7,908 nucleotides of DNA, from the NCBI GenBank assembly GCA_043803085.1, contig JAZDKM010000243.1, positions 1-7,908 of the forward strand, in the 5' to 3' direction. How positions within the stretch are numbered: the first letter of the stretch is position 1; every line of letters starts with the position of its first letter. Under the pieces are notes generated by a model. It was given only the letters and a program-made list of their open reading frames with translations. It was not told the DNA's origin and did no database searches. A program made the position numbers and the translations under genes. Positions 1 to 6,786 of this stretch are shown here, one piece after another. This DNA comes from JAAEQG01 sp043803085 (lineage in GTDB: Bacteria; Planctomycetota; Phycisphaerae; UBA1845).

Positions 1-128
1 AGCCGGAGGCGCCGGTGATGGCGACGAATTCCCCTTTCTCGATCCGGAAGGAGACGCCCCGGAGGGCCGGGATGTCCACCTCGCCCAGGCGGTAAATCTT
101 GGTGACGTTGTCGAGGGAAATCAGCATA
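1..128 (-). CDS. ABC transporter ATP-binding protein, MacB/LolD-like (5' end only)
   Basis: The 42 codons present read MLISLDNVTKIYRLG, then a segment with PALRGVSFRIEKGEFVAITGASG, and run off the left edge. This is the usual N-terminus of MacB/LolD/FtsE-type ATPases: the first beta strand, the A-loop Tyr (Y12) that stacks on adenine, and the start of the Walker A loop (GASG, expected to continue SGKST). Such subunits power tripartite efflux pumps or lipoprotein release and act at the cytoplasmic face of the inner membrane. The ATG at 126-128 is the first start after an in-frame TGA five codons upstream, so this start is well constrained, although the Shine-Dalgarno is weak. It lies 84 bases downstream of the hydrolase gene on the same strand, with no convincing terminator between, so cotranscription is possible. 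MacB versus LolD cannot be decided from this fragment. Confidence 0.88.
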
Positions 129-212
129 ACATTCGTCGCTCGTCAGCAGGGCATTTCTCGCGATCTCGGGGAGGTTGTCCGGCACCACCACAAACCGTGA
201 TCTCCCATCTGT

Positions 213-1526
213 TCACTTGGCCAGCCTGAACAGCCGTCCCTCGCCGGCCTCAAGATCAGTTGTGAGGACGCGCGTATCAGCCGCGTACGCGGCCGCCTGC
301 GGCTTGCCGGTCTCCTGCGAGATCTCCTCGACCGTTTTGACCGCTGCGTCCAGCGCAAGTTGCGCCTTGATCTTGTCCTTGAACGAACGGTTGACCAGGA
401 AAAGGTAGTCGGCCCCAGCCTCGTCCTTGAGCCAGCCCAGGACCATGGCGCCACCCTCCATCTTCCTGACCGGCACGGCATCTGCGAGCTTTTGCGTGCC
501 CTTGGGCAGCGGCTCGGAGTGGTAGACCCCGGCGGATTTCAGTTTTACCAGCGTCGGCGCCATGGCCTTGAGTCTCATGTTGATGCGCTTGACGATATCG
601 TACTTCGGTCCCGGCTTGCCGTCGGGCCCGACAATGCCCGGGCCGATGACCGGCCAGTACGTGAAGTACATGATCCCGTGTGCCCCGTAGCAGAGGGTCG
701 TATATGCCTGCCAGCGCAGGTCGGCCTCGCTTGGATCGCGATAGCCTCCGTGCGGCGTTAGCAGGATGATCTGAAAGTAGGGCGTCCCCGACTTGACGCA
801 TACCTTGCGGACGTCCTCCATGTCCGAGAAATAGTCCGGCCCCTTGTTGTTGCTCATCTGCTGGTAGTGGTCCCAACTCACGATGGCCGGCCGCACCTTC
901 TCGACAAAGGTGGCAACGTGATCCTCGAAGTTCCTGGAGCCCAGCCGGTCGTTTCCGGCGTAACTGGGGAAGAGGTTGACGTAGGCAAAATGTTTCGGAT
1001 CCTTCTCGCGGAGACGCCGGAAGATGCCCGCCAGATCCGGGAAATCCTTGGCGCTGGGCTCGTCTTCCACGTAGTAGCCGGCCAGCGCCGGATGGCCGGA
1101 GTAATCCGCGACCACGGCGTCCAGCGTTTTGGCGAAGTCCGGGGCAGCCGGCTTTATCCTGTGGCGGCCCTCGTTATTCACCAGCCGCGAGTCGGCGACC
1201 AGGGCCTTCAACCCCACTTGCTGGCAGATATCCAGTATCTGGCGGCTGGTCTTCAGGTCCACCGCCCAACCGTCTCCCGGCGGCAATACCAGATTGAAGC
1301 CGCAATCGGCAACCGTCTTGTAGGCCTCAACCGTGGTATGCTTGCGGTCCGGCCCGCACCAGAGGGAGATGATGAACGGCGGGTCAAGCGTCGGCTCGGA
1401 CGCCGCCAGCTTTCCCGATGCCGCCTGCGCGACGGCCACGGCTCCGTTGCCGGCGATGACCAGCCCGGCGGCGACCGCAATCTTGATCCTTGCCCATGCC
1501 CGGGACTTTCTGAACGCATGCTTCAT
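213..1526 (-). CDS. secreted glycoside hydrolase-like TIM-barrel protein
   Basis: The protein has 437 residues from the ATG at 1526. A GTG three codons upstream is also open, but AAGGAG eight bases before the ATG favours the ATG. Residues 1-36 form a signal peptide: basic start, hydrophobic 15-33, likely cleavage after AQA. No twin-arginine is seen. The mature part reads as an (alpha/beta)8 barrel: strands near 51-58, 77-82, 106-111, 147-156 (AGYYVEDEP), 180-188, 215-221 (VSWDHY), 249-259 and 283-291. A beta-rich C-terminal domain follows at about 330-437. The likely catalytic acid is E156 of the D155-E156 pair. No Glu is visible at the end of strand 7, where clan GH-A enzymes keep their nucleophile. 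It is a paralogue of residues 587-975 of the large protein encoded just upstream. The exact family and substrate are not recognised; an extracytoplasmic glycosidase role is inferred. A non-catalytic role is possible. Confidence 0.8.
   Translation of the reverse strand: MKHAFRKSRAWARIKIAVAAGLVIAGNGAVAVAQAASGKLAASEPTLDPPFIISLWCGPDRKHTTVEAYKTVADCGFNLVLPPGDGWAVDLKTSRQILDICQQVGLKALVADSRLVNNEGRHRIKPAAPDFAKTLDAVVADYSGHPALAGYYVEDEPSAKDFPDLAGIFRRLREKDPKHFAYVNLFPSYAGNDRLGSRNFEDHVATFVEKVRPAIVSWDHYQQMSNNKGPDYFSDMEDVRKVCVKSGTPYFQIILLTPHGGYRDPSEADLRWQAYTTLCYGAHGIMYFTYWPVIGPGIVGPDGKPGPKYDIVKRINMRLKAMAPTLVKLKSAGVYHSEPLPKGTQKLADAVPVRKMEGGAMVLGWLKDEAGADYLFLVNRSFKDKIKAQLALDAAVKTVEEISQETGKPQAAAYAADTRVLTTDLEAGEGRLFRLAK
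217..474. repeat. paralogous repeat, copy A (3' end of the 437-aa hydrolase gene)
   Basis: This stretch aligns without gaps to 3383-3640 (offset 3166). Over 217-344 there is one difference in 128 bases (position 226), and 227-344 is a perfect 118-bp match. Over 345-474 there are 18 differences in 130 bases. Past about 475 the copies need indels and diverge further. Both copies encode the C-terminal end of the barrel module (DAAVKTVEEISQETGK onwards to LAK). Confidence 0.95.
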
Positions 1527-1534
1527 TTGCAGCA

Positions 1535-1540
1535 CTCCTT
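1535..1540 (-). promoter_or_regulatory. ribosome binding site of the 437-aa hydrolase gene
   Basis: On the minus strand AAGGAG precedes the ATG at 1526 by eight bases, an ideal spacing. It decides the start: the in-frame GTG at 1535 uses the last base of this motif and so could not be served by it. The site lies in the 37-base gap after the stop of the large hydrolase gene, as expected for an internal gene of an operon. Confidence 0.75.
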
Positions 1541-1563
1541 CCGCAAGACGAGGTCCCTGGTCG

Positions 1564-4500
1564 TCATTTGTCGTAGATCTGCAACTCGGTCACGTAGGCT
1601 TGGTGCCAGAACGGAACGCGCGCGCTCTGCGTGTGGATGCCGTCCACCCGGAGGTAGCGCGCCTTGACCTCCGGCAGGGCCACCTCGAAACGTTCCGCCT
1701 TGGTCAGGCCGCTCTTCTCCAGGACCGGCCGCCATCTCTTGCCGTCCACCGACGCGGAGATCCGAAAAGCCTCCTGCCAGACCTCCTTTTCCCCCGCGCC
1801 GGGGTAGTGCGTGTCGTAGAGCAGCTTCTTGAGGTCCACTTCCTTGCCCAGATCCATCTGCAGCCATTCCTTCTCCATGTATTCCTGGGTCAGGGAATCC
1901 AGGGTTATCTTGTGGTTGCTGAACCAGTTCATTTCATGCCCCCACTTCTCGGCCGCCAGCCAGCAGGTGGTGACGGAGCCGTCGGCCGCCAGCTCGGGTG
2001 CGTAACCCTTGGGGCTGTAGACCTTCCCGGCCTGGCTGGAGACCGCGAACTTGCCGCCCAGCCCCGGCGGCACCCTGGCCTGCTGGACGACTTTGCCTTT
2101 CTTGAACTCGGCGATGCGCGCCTCGGCGGCCTTCTTGCGCGCGGAGTAGTCGGCTTCGGCAATCTTGCCGGTCTCGCGCAGGCGCTCAAGTTGCATCAGG
2201 TCCAGCCGCGGCATGTAGTAGCCGTCCCAAAGCCGGGTATAGTCCGCATTGCCCGGCAGGTCGTTGCCCGGCAGGAAGGACCAGTAGACCTGCGCGCGGA
2301 GGGCCAGCAACGTGTCCACCGCTTTGGCCGTGCGCCCCATGTTGTGGTCGACGATCCAGAGCACCACCGTATTGCTCCACTGCCGGGAGTCCATCTCGTC
2401 CGCCACCGTCGAGCCGCCGAACTCGCCGATGACCTTGGCATCGATATAGGCCTCGGCCAGCGGGTCTTGCGGCCGGTGGAAGATGCAGAGCAGCTCTGGG
2501 AAGCTTTTCTTCTGAGCCCGAAGGTAGTCGTACAGTTGCTCCCGGCTCCAGTTATTCGTCACCTCGTCATCGTAGACACCGTCCACGCCGAACTGGGCGA
2601 CCAGTTCGCCCATGCGCTTGAGAAAGATGTCCGGCGTGGCGCGGTCGCCGATCACGCCGTTGGTGGTGTAGAGCATGACCCGGGCCTTGAGCTCGTGGAT
2701 CTTCCCAATGACCCGTTTGAGCTCCGTCTCCTCCGCGGGCACGAACGGCTTGTTGGCGTCGTATTGCGCGGTCTCCCAGCAACTGGAGGACCAGATGACG
2801 AAGAGGGTCACGCCCCGCTTGACGTTCTCCTCGATGATCCGGTCCGTGCCTTTGAGGCCCCACTCGGATCCCAGTTGGTTGGCGCGCAGGCCGAAGTACA
2901 TGTCCCAGTCGAACTCGCGGGGCGGCATGACCGCGAAAGCCGGAACCTCACTGTAGGCGAGCATGCCCCCTTTGCCGTCGAAGAAGCCGGCGGCGTTTCT
3001 CGAGTTGCGCGGCCGGGCGTTCTTGAGCGCGTTCTCCATCACCGGCTTCCTGTCGTCCAGGCCGTAGAAGCGCAGGTAGGAGTCGTTGCGCACGATCACG
3101 CGCACCTTGCCCGCCGAGAGCGCGCATTCGTCGGCGTCGGCCTTTTCCACCTTGAGTTCGGCCAGCCGCAGGTCCGGTGGCGAGCTCGGGAATTTCACCG
3201 TTCCAACCTGGCGCTCGGCGCCGATGCGCTGATAGCAGGCGATCTCGTTGGAGGCCTCGTCGAAGACGTAACGCGCGCCGGTGGTGGTCACAGTGATTTT
3301 GCCGGGCGCGACGGCCACCCCCTCGACCTTCATCCCCATGATGCCTTCGCCCTTGATCTCCGTGGTCTCCCCTTCCTCCTGTTTGGCCAGCTTGAACAGC
3401 CGTCCCTCGCCGGCCTCAAGATCAGTTGTGAGGACGCGCGTATCAGCCGCGTACGCGGCCGCCTGCGGCTTGCCGGTCTCCTGCGAGATCTCCTCGACCG
3501 TTTTGACCGCCGCGTCCAGCGTGAGTTGCGCCTTGAGCTTCTCCTTGAACGAGCGGTTGACCGCAAAAAGGTAGTCGCTCCCGGCCTCGTCCTTGAGCCA
3601 GCCCAGAACCATCTCGCCGCCTTCCATCTTCTTGACCGGCGCATCGGCGGCCATCTTCGCCGTGCCCTGCGGCAGCGGCTCGCTGTGGTAGACCCCGGCG
3701 GACTTCATCTTGACCAGCGTCGGGGCCAGCGCGTTCACGCGCGCGTTGAGACGCCGGAGAATCTCGTACCTCTTTCCCGGCTTGCCGTTGTACTCGATGA
3801 TCCCAGGACCCATGTCTCCTCTCGACCAGTACCTGTAGTACATCACGCCTGTGCAGCCGTAGGCGAGGGACGTGTAGACCTGCCAGCGGTACTCGGCTTC
3901 GCTCGGATCGCGAAAACTCCAGTGGGGCATGCACTGGAGGATCTGGAGGTAGGGCAGCCCCGCCTTCAGACTTTCCCGGCGGACGATCTCCAGGTTGTCG
4001 AAGTAGATGGGGCGCCACTGGTCCTCCTTTCCTTCGAGGGCGTAGTGGTCCCAGCTCACCAGCGGCGGCTTGACCTGCTCGATGAATCGGCCCACGTGCT
4101 GCTCGTAGCTGCCCCCGAGGCGCTGCGCGTCGCAGTAGTTGGGAAAGAGGTTGACGTGAGGGAGGTGCTTCGGATCCTTCTCGGCGAGATACTTGCAGAT
4201 CGCCGCCACGCGGGGGAAGTCCTTGCCCTCCGGCTCGTCCTTGACGTAGTAACCGGCCAGCGCCGGGTGGCCCGAGTATTCGGCGATGGCGGCATCCAGG
4301 TTCTTCGCAAAGTCAGGCGCCGCCGGATCCGCGTCCACGATCCGCGGGTCCCTGATGATGGCCTTGAGGCCCGTGGCTTTGCAGGCGTCCAGGATCCGGC
4401 GATTGGCCGCGACATCTATTTCCTTTGCTGGGTTGGTGGGGACCATGACCACGTTGAACCCGCAGTCGGCCATCTCCTTGTAGCGCGCCTCGGTGGCCTC

Positions 4501-6306
4501 GCCCACAGGTGGCGCGCCGTAGCCGGCCATGATGAACGGCGGCCAAGCCGGTTCCGACCGGGCCGGCTGGTCGCTCCCCGCGGCGGCCAAAGGGGCCGGA
4601 GCACCGCCCTGGCTCATCAACTCTCTCCGGGCGGAGCGCAGTTCGGCGGCGCCGTCCTGAAAGTCCTCCCGGCTCTTGACCAGGATGCGGCAAATCCGAT
4701 CGGCCGCGGCGCGATCCTTTCGGGCCAGGACCATCAGCAACTCGTAGTCCTGGATGCCCTCCAGCATCGCCTCGGAGCGGATCGAATCAAGAACCACGTC
4801 CTTCCCGGGGTAGATCAGCCACTCGTCTCCCGGGGTCCAGTCGAAACTGACGGCCTCCGGCCGGTAGCTCGCGAGGCAATCCCACCCCCAGTGCAGGTAG
4901 CCGCTCGTGCCGGTTGCATAGTTGAGCCAGTGCAACAACCGGGTGCGGGTCAGGGGGTACTCGATGAACCGGTTGAGGTCGCGCTTGCCGTTGGGTTCCC
5001 AGCAGGTGTAGAGCCAGACCTCCTCGCCGGCCTTCTGGCGCGCCCCGAAGAACGTGGGCTCCCAATAACTGGTTTTGGGAACCCAGACGTCCACGTTGCC
5101 GAGAAGATCTTCCCTGGTCTCGAAAATGGCCTCTACAATCTTCACCCCCGGGGCGTGTTTTCTTGCGAGCGCGGCAACCGCCCGATAGCTCGGAAGCTGT
5201 GGAGGCATGGGCTCGTCGGCCAGGTGCTGCATGTAGCGGTCGAGCCATTTCTTTTCCCGGAGGTGGGCGACCAGCGCCGGCAGATACCCGGCGCAGAACT
5301 TCCGCGCCTCGGGGGACTCGGGAGGAACGAGCCGCGTTACAACCTTGCCGTCCTCGATCGCCTTGACGCGCACGACGAACGGGTTCCGGAAAATATCCTG
5401 GCCGGGGGCGCCCGGTTTGCGAGTGGCCAGATCAGCGCCCTCAATCCGGCCCACCACCCCCTCCTCCACGAATATCTGGACGAACTCGTCGAACCTGGAA
5501 AAATCCGCGCGCAGTCCGCCGTCGGCGCCGGGCGTGAACTCCGCAAGGTCCAGGGGGTCAACCTTGATCACGTTCTGCCGGTGCGCGGCCATGTTCCTGG
5601 CCGCGTTCCGCAGGAGCGCCCAATGCTCCGCGCTCCAAAGCTTTTCCACGCCAAACGCCTTGGTCACCGCCGGAATGCACAGGTGCGACCAGTTGGTGAC
5701 CTGAAGCGTCCGCTTATCGGGCAGCGTCGCCGGGTAGACCCGGACCTTCACAACCAGGCCGGTCCTGGCCGCCGCGCCGCCGACGCCGGCTTCGGCCTCG
5801 ATCTTCCCGGCGTAGACCCCCGGTGCCGCGTCCTTGGGAACTTTCAGCGTCAGCCAGATCGGTTGTGCGGTTCCGGCCGGGACATCGATGGACTTCTCCT
5901 CGGTGAGCGGGTCGGGGTAGTGGGCGGGCCGGTTCCGAATCTGGTAGCCGGGTTGCCGGCCGTCCTTGACCAGGACGTAGCCCACGAACCGCACGCGCGG
6001 CGCGGGGATCGTCCCGCGGCCGCCTTCCAGGGCCAGCTCGCTGGCCCGGACGTTGAGGTTCCTGGCGTCCCGTGCGCACCAGAACACGGCCTGGCCGGAG
6101 ACGACCTCATTGCGCGCGGCCTCGACCTGGACCGCCGGCCCCGGGTCTTTCGGAGGCGCGGCGTCACGGAAGACCTTGACCATCGAGTCCTCCGGCCAGA
6201 TCGTGATGTCCCGGGACTCCCCGCCTGCGCGAGATTCAGTCATAAGGACGAACGCGGTTGGGGCGGCGAGGGCCGCGGCCAGAAGGACGGACAGGAAACG
6301 AGGCAT
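1564..6306 (-). CDS. giant secreted multidomain glycoside hydrolase (GH123-like front, F5/8 type C tail)
   Basis: The protein has 1580 residues. The signal peptide is about 1-28 (MPRFLSVLLAAALAAP, then a SRAGG-like cleavage region). Module 1, about 33-565, is GH123/DUF4091-like: a beta domain with the PDPLTEEKSIDVPAGTAQPIWL signature in two parts at 131-151, HLADEP at 361-366 (D364-E365 matches the GH123 Asp-Glu pair), and the DUF4091 end EWLIYPGKD and EAMLEGIQDYELL at 495-525. GH123 enzymes are beta-N-acetylgalactosaminidases using substrate-assisted catalysis. Module 2, about 587-975, is a barrel homologous to the 437-aa neighbour (YYVKDEP, D690-E691). Module 3, about 985-1400, is another barrel-like region with GVYDDEV at 1243-1249; its family is not recognised. 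Residues about 1420-1580 resemble an F5/8 type C (CBM32) sugar-binding domain (EWLQMDLGKEVDLKK, RYLRVDGI). The ATG at 6306 has AAGGAG upstream; a TTG at 6363 is open but unsupported. N-acetylhexosamine glycans are an inferred substrate. Confidence 0.85.
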   Translation of the reverse strand: MPRFLSVLLAAALAAPTAFVLMTESRAGGESRDITIWPEDSMVKVFRDAAPPKDPGPAVQVEAARNEVVSGQAVFWCARDARNLNVRASELALEGGRGTIPAPRVRFVGYVLVKDGRQPGYQIRNRPAHYPDPLTEEKSIDVPAGTAQPIWLTLKVPKDAAPGVYAGKIEAEAGVGGAAARTGLVVKVRVYPATLPDKRTLQVTNWSHLCIPAVTKAFGVEKLWSAEHWALLRNAARNMAAHRQNVIKVDPLDLAEFTPGADGGLRADFSRFDEFVQIFVEEGVVGRIEGADLATRKPGAPGQDIFRNPFVVRVKAIEDGKVVTRLVPPESPEARKFCAGYLPALVAHLREKKWLDRYMQHLADEPMPPQLPSYRAVAALARKHAPGVKIVEAIFETREDLLGNVDVWVPKTSYWEPTFFGARQKAGEEVWLYTCWEPNGKRDLNRFIEYPLTRTRLLHWLNYATGTSGYLHWGWDCLASYRPEAVSFDWTPGDEWLIYPGKDVVLDSIRSEAMLEGIQDYELLMVLARKDRAAADRICRILVKSREDFQDGAAELRSARRELMSQGGAPAPLAAAGSDQPARSEPAWPPFIMAGYGAPPVGEATEARYKEMADCGFNVVMVPTNPAKEIDVAANRRILDACKATGLKAIIRDPRIVDADPAAPDFAKNLDAAIAEYSGHPALAGYYVKDEPEGKDFPRVAAICKYLAEKDPKHLPHVNLFPNYCDAQRLGGSYEQHVGRFIEQVKPPLVSWDHYALEGKEDQWRPIYFDNLEIVRRESLKAGLPYLQILQCMPHWSFRDPSEAEYRWQVYTSLAYGCTGVMYYRYWSRGDMGPGIIEYNGKPGKRYEILRRLNARVNALAPTLVKMKSAGVYHSEPLPQGTAKMAADAPVKKMEGGEMVLGWLKDEAGSDYLFAVNRSFKEKLKAQLTLDAAVKTVEEISQETGKPQAAAYAADTRVLTTDLEAGEGRLFKLAKQEEGETTEIKGEGIMGMKVEGVAVAPGKITVTTTGARYVFDEASNEIACYQRIGAERQVGTVKFPSSPPDLRLAELKVEKADADECALSAGKVRVIVRNDSYLRFYGLDDRKPVMENALKNARPRNSRNAAGFFDGKGGMLAYSEVPAFAVMPPREFDWDMYFGLRANQLGSEWGLKGTDRIIEENVKRGVTLFVIWSSSCWETAQYDANKPFVPAEETELKRVIGKIHELKARVMLYTTNGVIGDRATPDIFLKRMGELVAQFGVDGVYDDEVTNNWSREQLYDYLRAQKKSFPELLCIFHRPQDPLAEAYIDAKVIGEFGGSTVADEMDSRQWSNTVVLWIVDHNMGRTAKAVDTLLALRAQVYWSFLPGNDLPGNADYTRLWDGYYMPRLDLMQLERLRETGKIAEADYSARKKAAEARIAEFKKGKVVQQARVPPGLGGKFAVSSQAGKVYSPKGYAPELAADGSVTTCWLAAEKWGHEMNWFSNHKITLDSLTQEYMEKEWLQMDLGKEVDLKKLLYDTHYPGAGEKEVWQEAFRISASVDGKRWRPVLEKSGLTKAERFEVALPEVKARYLRVDGIHTQSARVPFWHQAYVTELQIYDK
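3383..3640. repeat. paralogous repeat, copy B (inside module 2 of the giant hydrolase)
   Basis: This is the partner of 217-474 in the same orientation. It encodes residues about 889-975 of the 1580-aa protein and ends where homology to the 437-aa protein ends (LAK), so it marks the module 2/module 3 junction. The very high identity at this end, against much lower identity over the rest of the module, is discussed in the findings. Confidence 0.95.
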
Positions 6307-6318
6307 AATATGATGGCA

Positions 6319-6324
6319 CTCCTT
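6319..6324 (-). promoter_or_regulatory. ribosome binding site of the giant hydrolase gene
   Basis: AAGGAG on the minus strand stands 12 bases before the ATG at 6306. The spacing is longer than the optimum but the match is complete. It fits the start that gives a clean signal peptide, and it lies inside any reading that began at the upstream TTG. Confidence 0.6.
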
Positions 6325-6385
6325 ATTGACCGGAGAGTAGTCTGTCTCCCTTCCCGAACGCAAGCAAAGAAAATAAAATTATTTC

Positions 6386-6424
6386 TGCAAGGAATGGGGT
6401 CTGGGAATGGGGTCTGGTCTTGCA
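6386..6424. repeat. 13-bp tandem direct repeat framed by short inverted repeats
   Basis: GGAATGGGGTCTG occurs twice head to tail at 6391-6403 and 6404-6416. The pair is framed by TGCAAG (6386-6391) and CTTGCA (6419-6424), a 6-bp inverted repeat. It lies about 85-115 bases upstream of the hydrolase start. It could be an operator for the hydrolase operon or, as the GGGGTCTGGTCTTGCA wording suggests from memory, the end of a REP or IS200/RAYT-type element. The repeat itself is certain; its role is not. Confidence 0.7.
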
Positions 6425-6451
6425 ATGATGCATGAGGGGGAAAACGGGTGT

Positions 6452-6586
6452 GGCGCCGCCGGGGTACGGCTCCGCGGAACGTCCGCCCCGGACCTCCTGT
6501 CCGTGGCGGACTCTGGCCGATTCGCCTTTGGCTCTCCCGGCGTCGGCGAATCGCCAAGGTCCGCTCCGCCGCACCCCGTCGTCGCC
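6452..6586. other. 135-bp foldable element with a predicted three-way junction
   Basis: Hand pairing gives three mutually compatible helices. P1 pairs 6452-6478 with 6560-6586, without bulges, 21 of 27 positions complementary. P2 is a hairpin at 6481-6511, 12 of 13 pairs, loop CTCCT. P3 pairs CGATTCGCC (6518-6526) with GGCGAATCG (6545-6553), extended by TGG/CCA across a one-base bulge, with an 18-base loop. An alternative helix, GCGGAC (6506-6511) with GTCCGC (6559-6564), would compete with both P1 and P2. This may be a mobile palindromic repeat, a structured RNA, or part of a leader. The A-C mismatch at 6466/6572 becomes a G-U wobble if transcribed from the minus strand, while the C-T mismatches stay unpaired on either strand. 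No known RNA family is recognised. Confidence 0.6.
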
Positions 6587-6735
6587 GGCCAATGGGACTT
6601 GTCATGATGCCAGCACAATCAAGTGTCCACGCCCGGACGCATCCTGCCGAACGGAAGACGACGGGCGGGGAGAACGAGTCTCCAGCGCCGGAGGTCACGT
6701 TGGAGGAGTTGCCGGCGGGGGATGAGTGAAATGAT

Positions 6736-6771
6736 TTGTCCTGCGTTTTGATATTGGCTATAATATAGCCA
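6736..6771 (+). promoter_or_regulatory. toxin-antitoxin promoter with 17-bp palindromic operator
   Basis: A consensus -10 box TATAAT lies at 6759-6764, and TTGTCC at 6736-6741 is a plausible -35 exactly 17 bases away (4 of 6 matches to TTGACA). TGGCTATA-A-TATAGCCA at 6755-6771 is a perfect palindrome with 8-bp arms covering the -10. Type II antitoxins and their toxin complexes bind such palindromes to repress their own operon. Bound protein would block RNA polymerase directly. The expected leader is only about 16 bases. Confidence 0.8.
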
Positions 6772-6786
6772 GGAAAGGGTTGTTGG

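Larger units (their letters stand above)
6307..6786. other. 480-base divergent intergenic region
   Basis: The region lies between the minus-strand hydrolase operon and the plus-strand toxin-antitoxin pair. From left to right it holds the hydrolase ribosome binding site, an A/T-rich patch at 6367-6384 where the hydrolase promoter probably lies (no convincing -35/-10 pair is seen), a 13-bp tandem repeat at 6391-6416, a large foldable element at 6452-6586, a stretch without recognised features at 6588-6730, and the toxin-antitoxin promoter. No convincing gene was found: open frames here have no Shine-Dalgarno and arginine/proline-rich composition typical of spurious high-GC frames. Confidence 0.75.

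Noticed and set aside
1526..1535. GTG at 1535 as start of the 437-aa protein
   Set aside because: The AAGGAG motif overlaps this GTG and is correctly spaced only for the ATG at 1526.
867..1667. A 266-codon plus-strand open frame over the 437-aa hydrolase gene
   Set aside because: No domain or ribosome binding site; it is an antisense shadow of a gene with a clear signal peptide and a paralogue.
1333..6435. A 1700-codon open frame on the plus strand, longer than any gene called here
   Set aside because: It is antisense to the two hydrolase genes. High-GC codon bias removes stops from the opposite strand. Its translation is rich in R, L, V and H with no recognisable domain, while the minus strand has a signal peptide, GH123/DUF4091 signatures and ribosome binding sites.
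6452..6586. Integron attC site or tRNA as an explanation for the foldable element
   Set aside because: No attC-type core sites (RYYYAAC/GTTRRRY pair) at the ends, no integrase, and the fold has three long arms unlike a tRNA in length and sequence.
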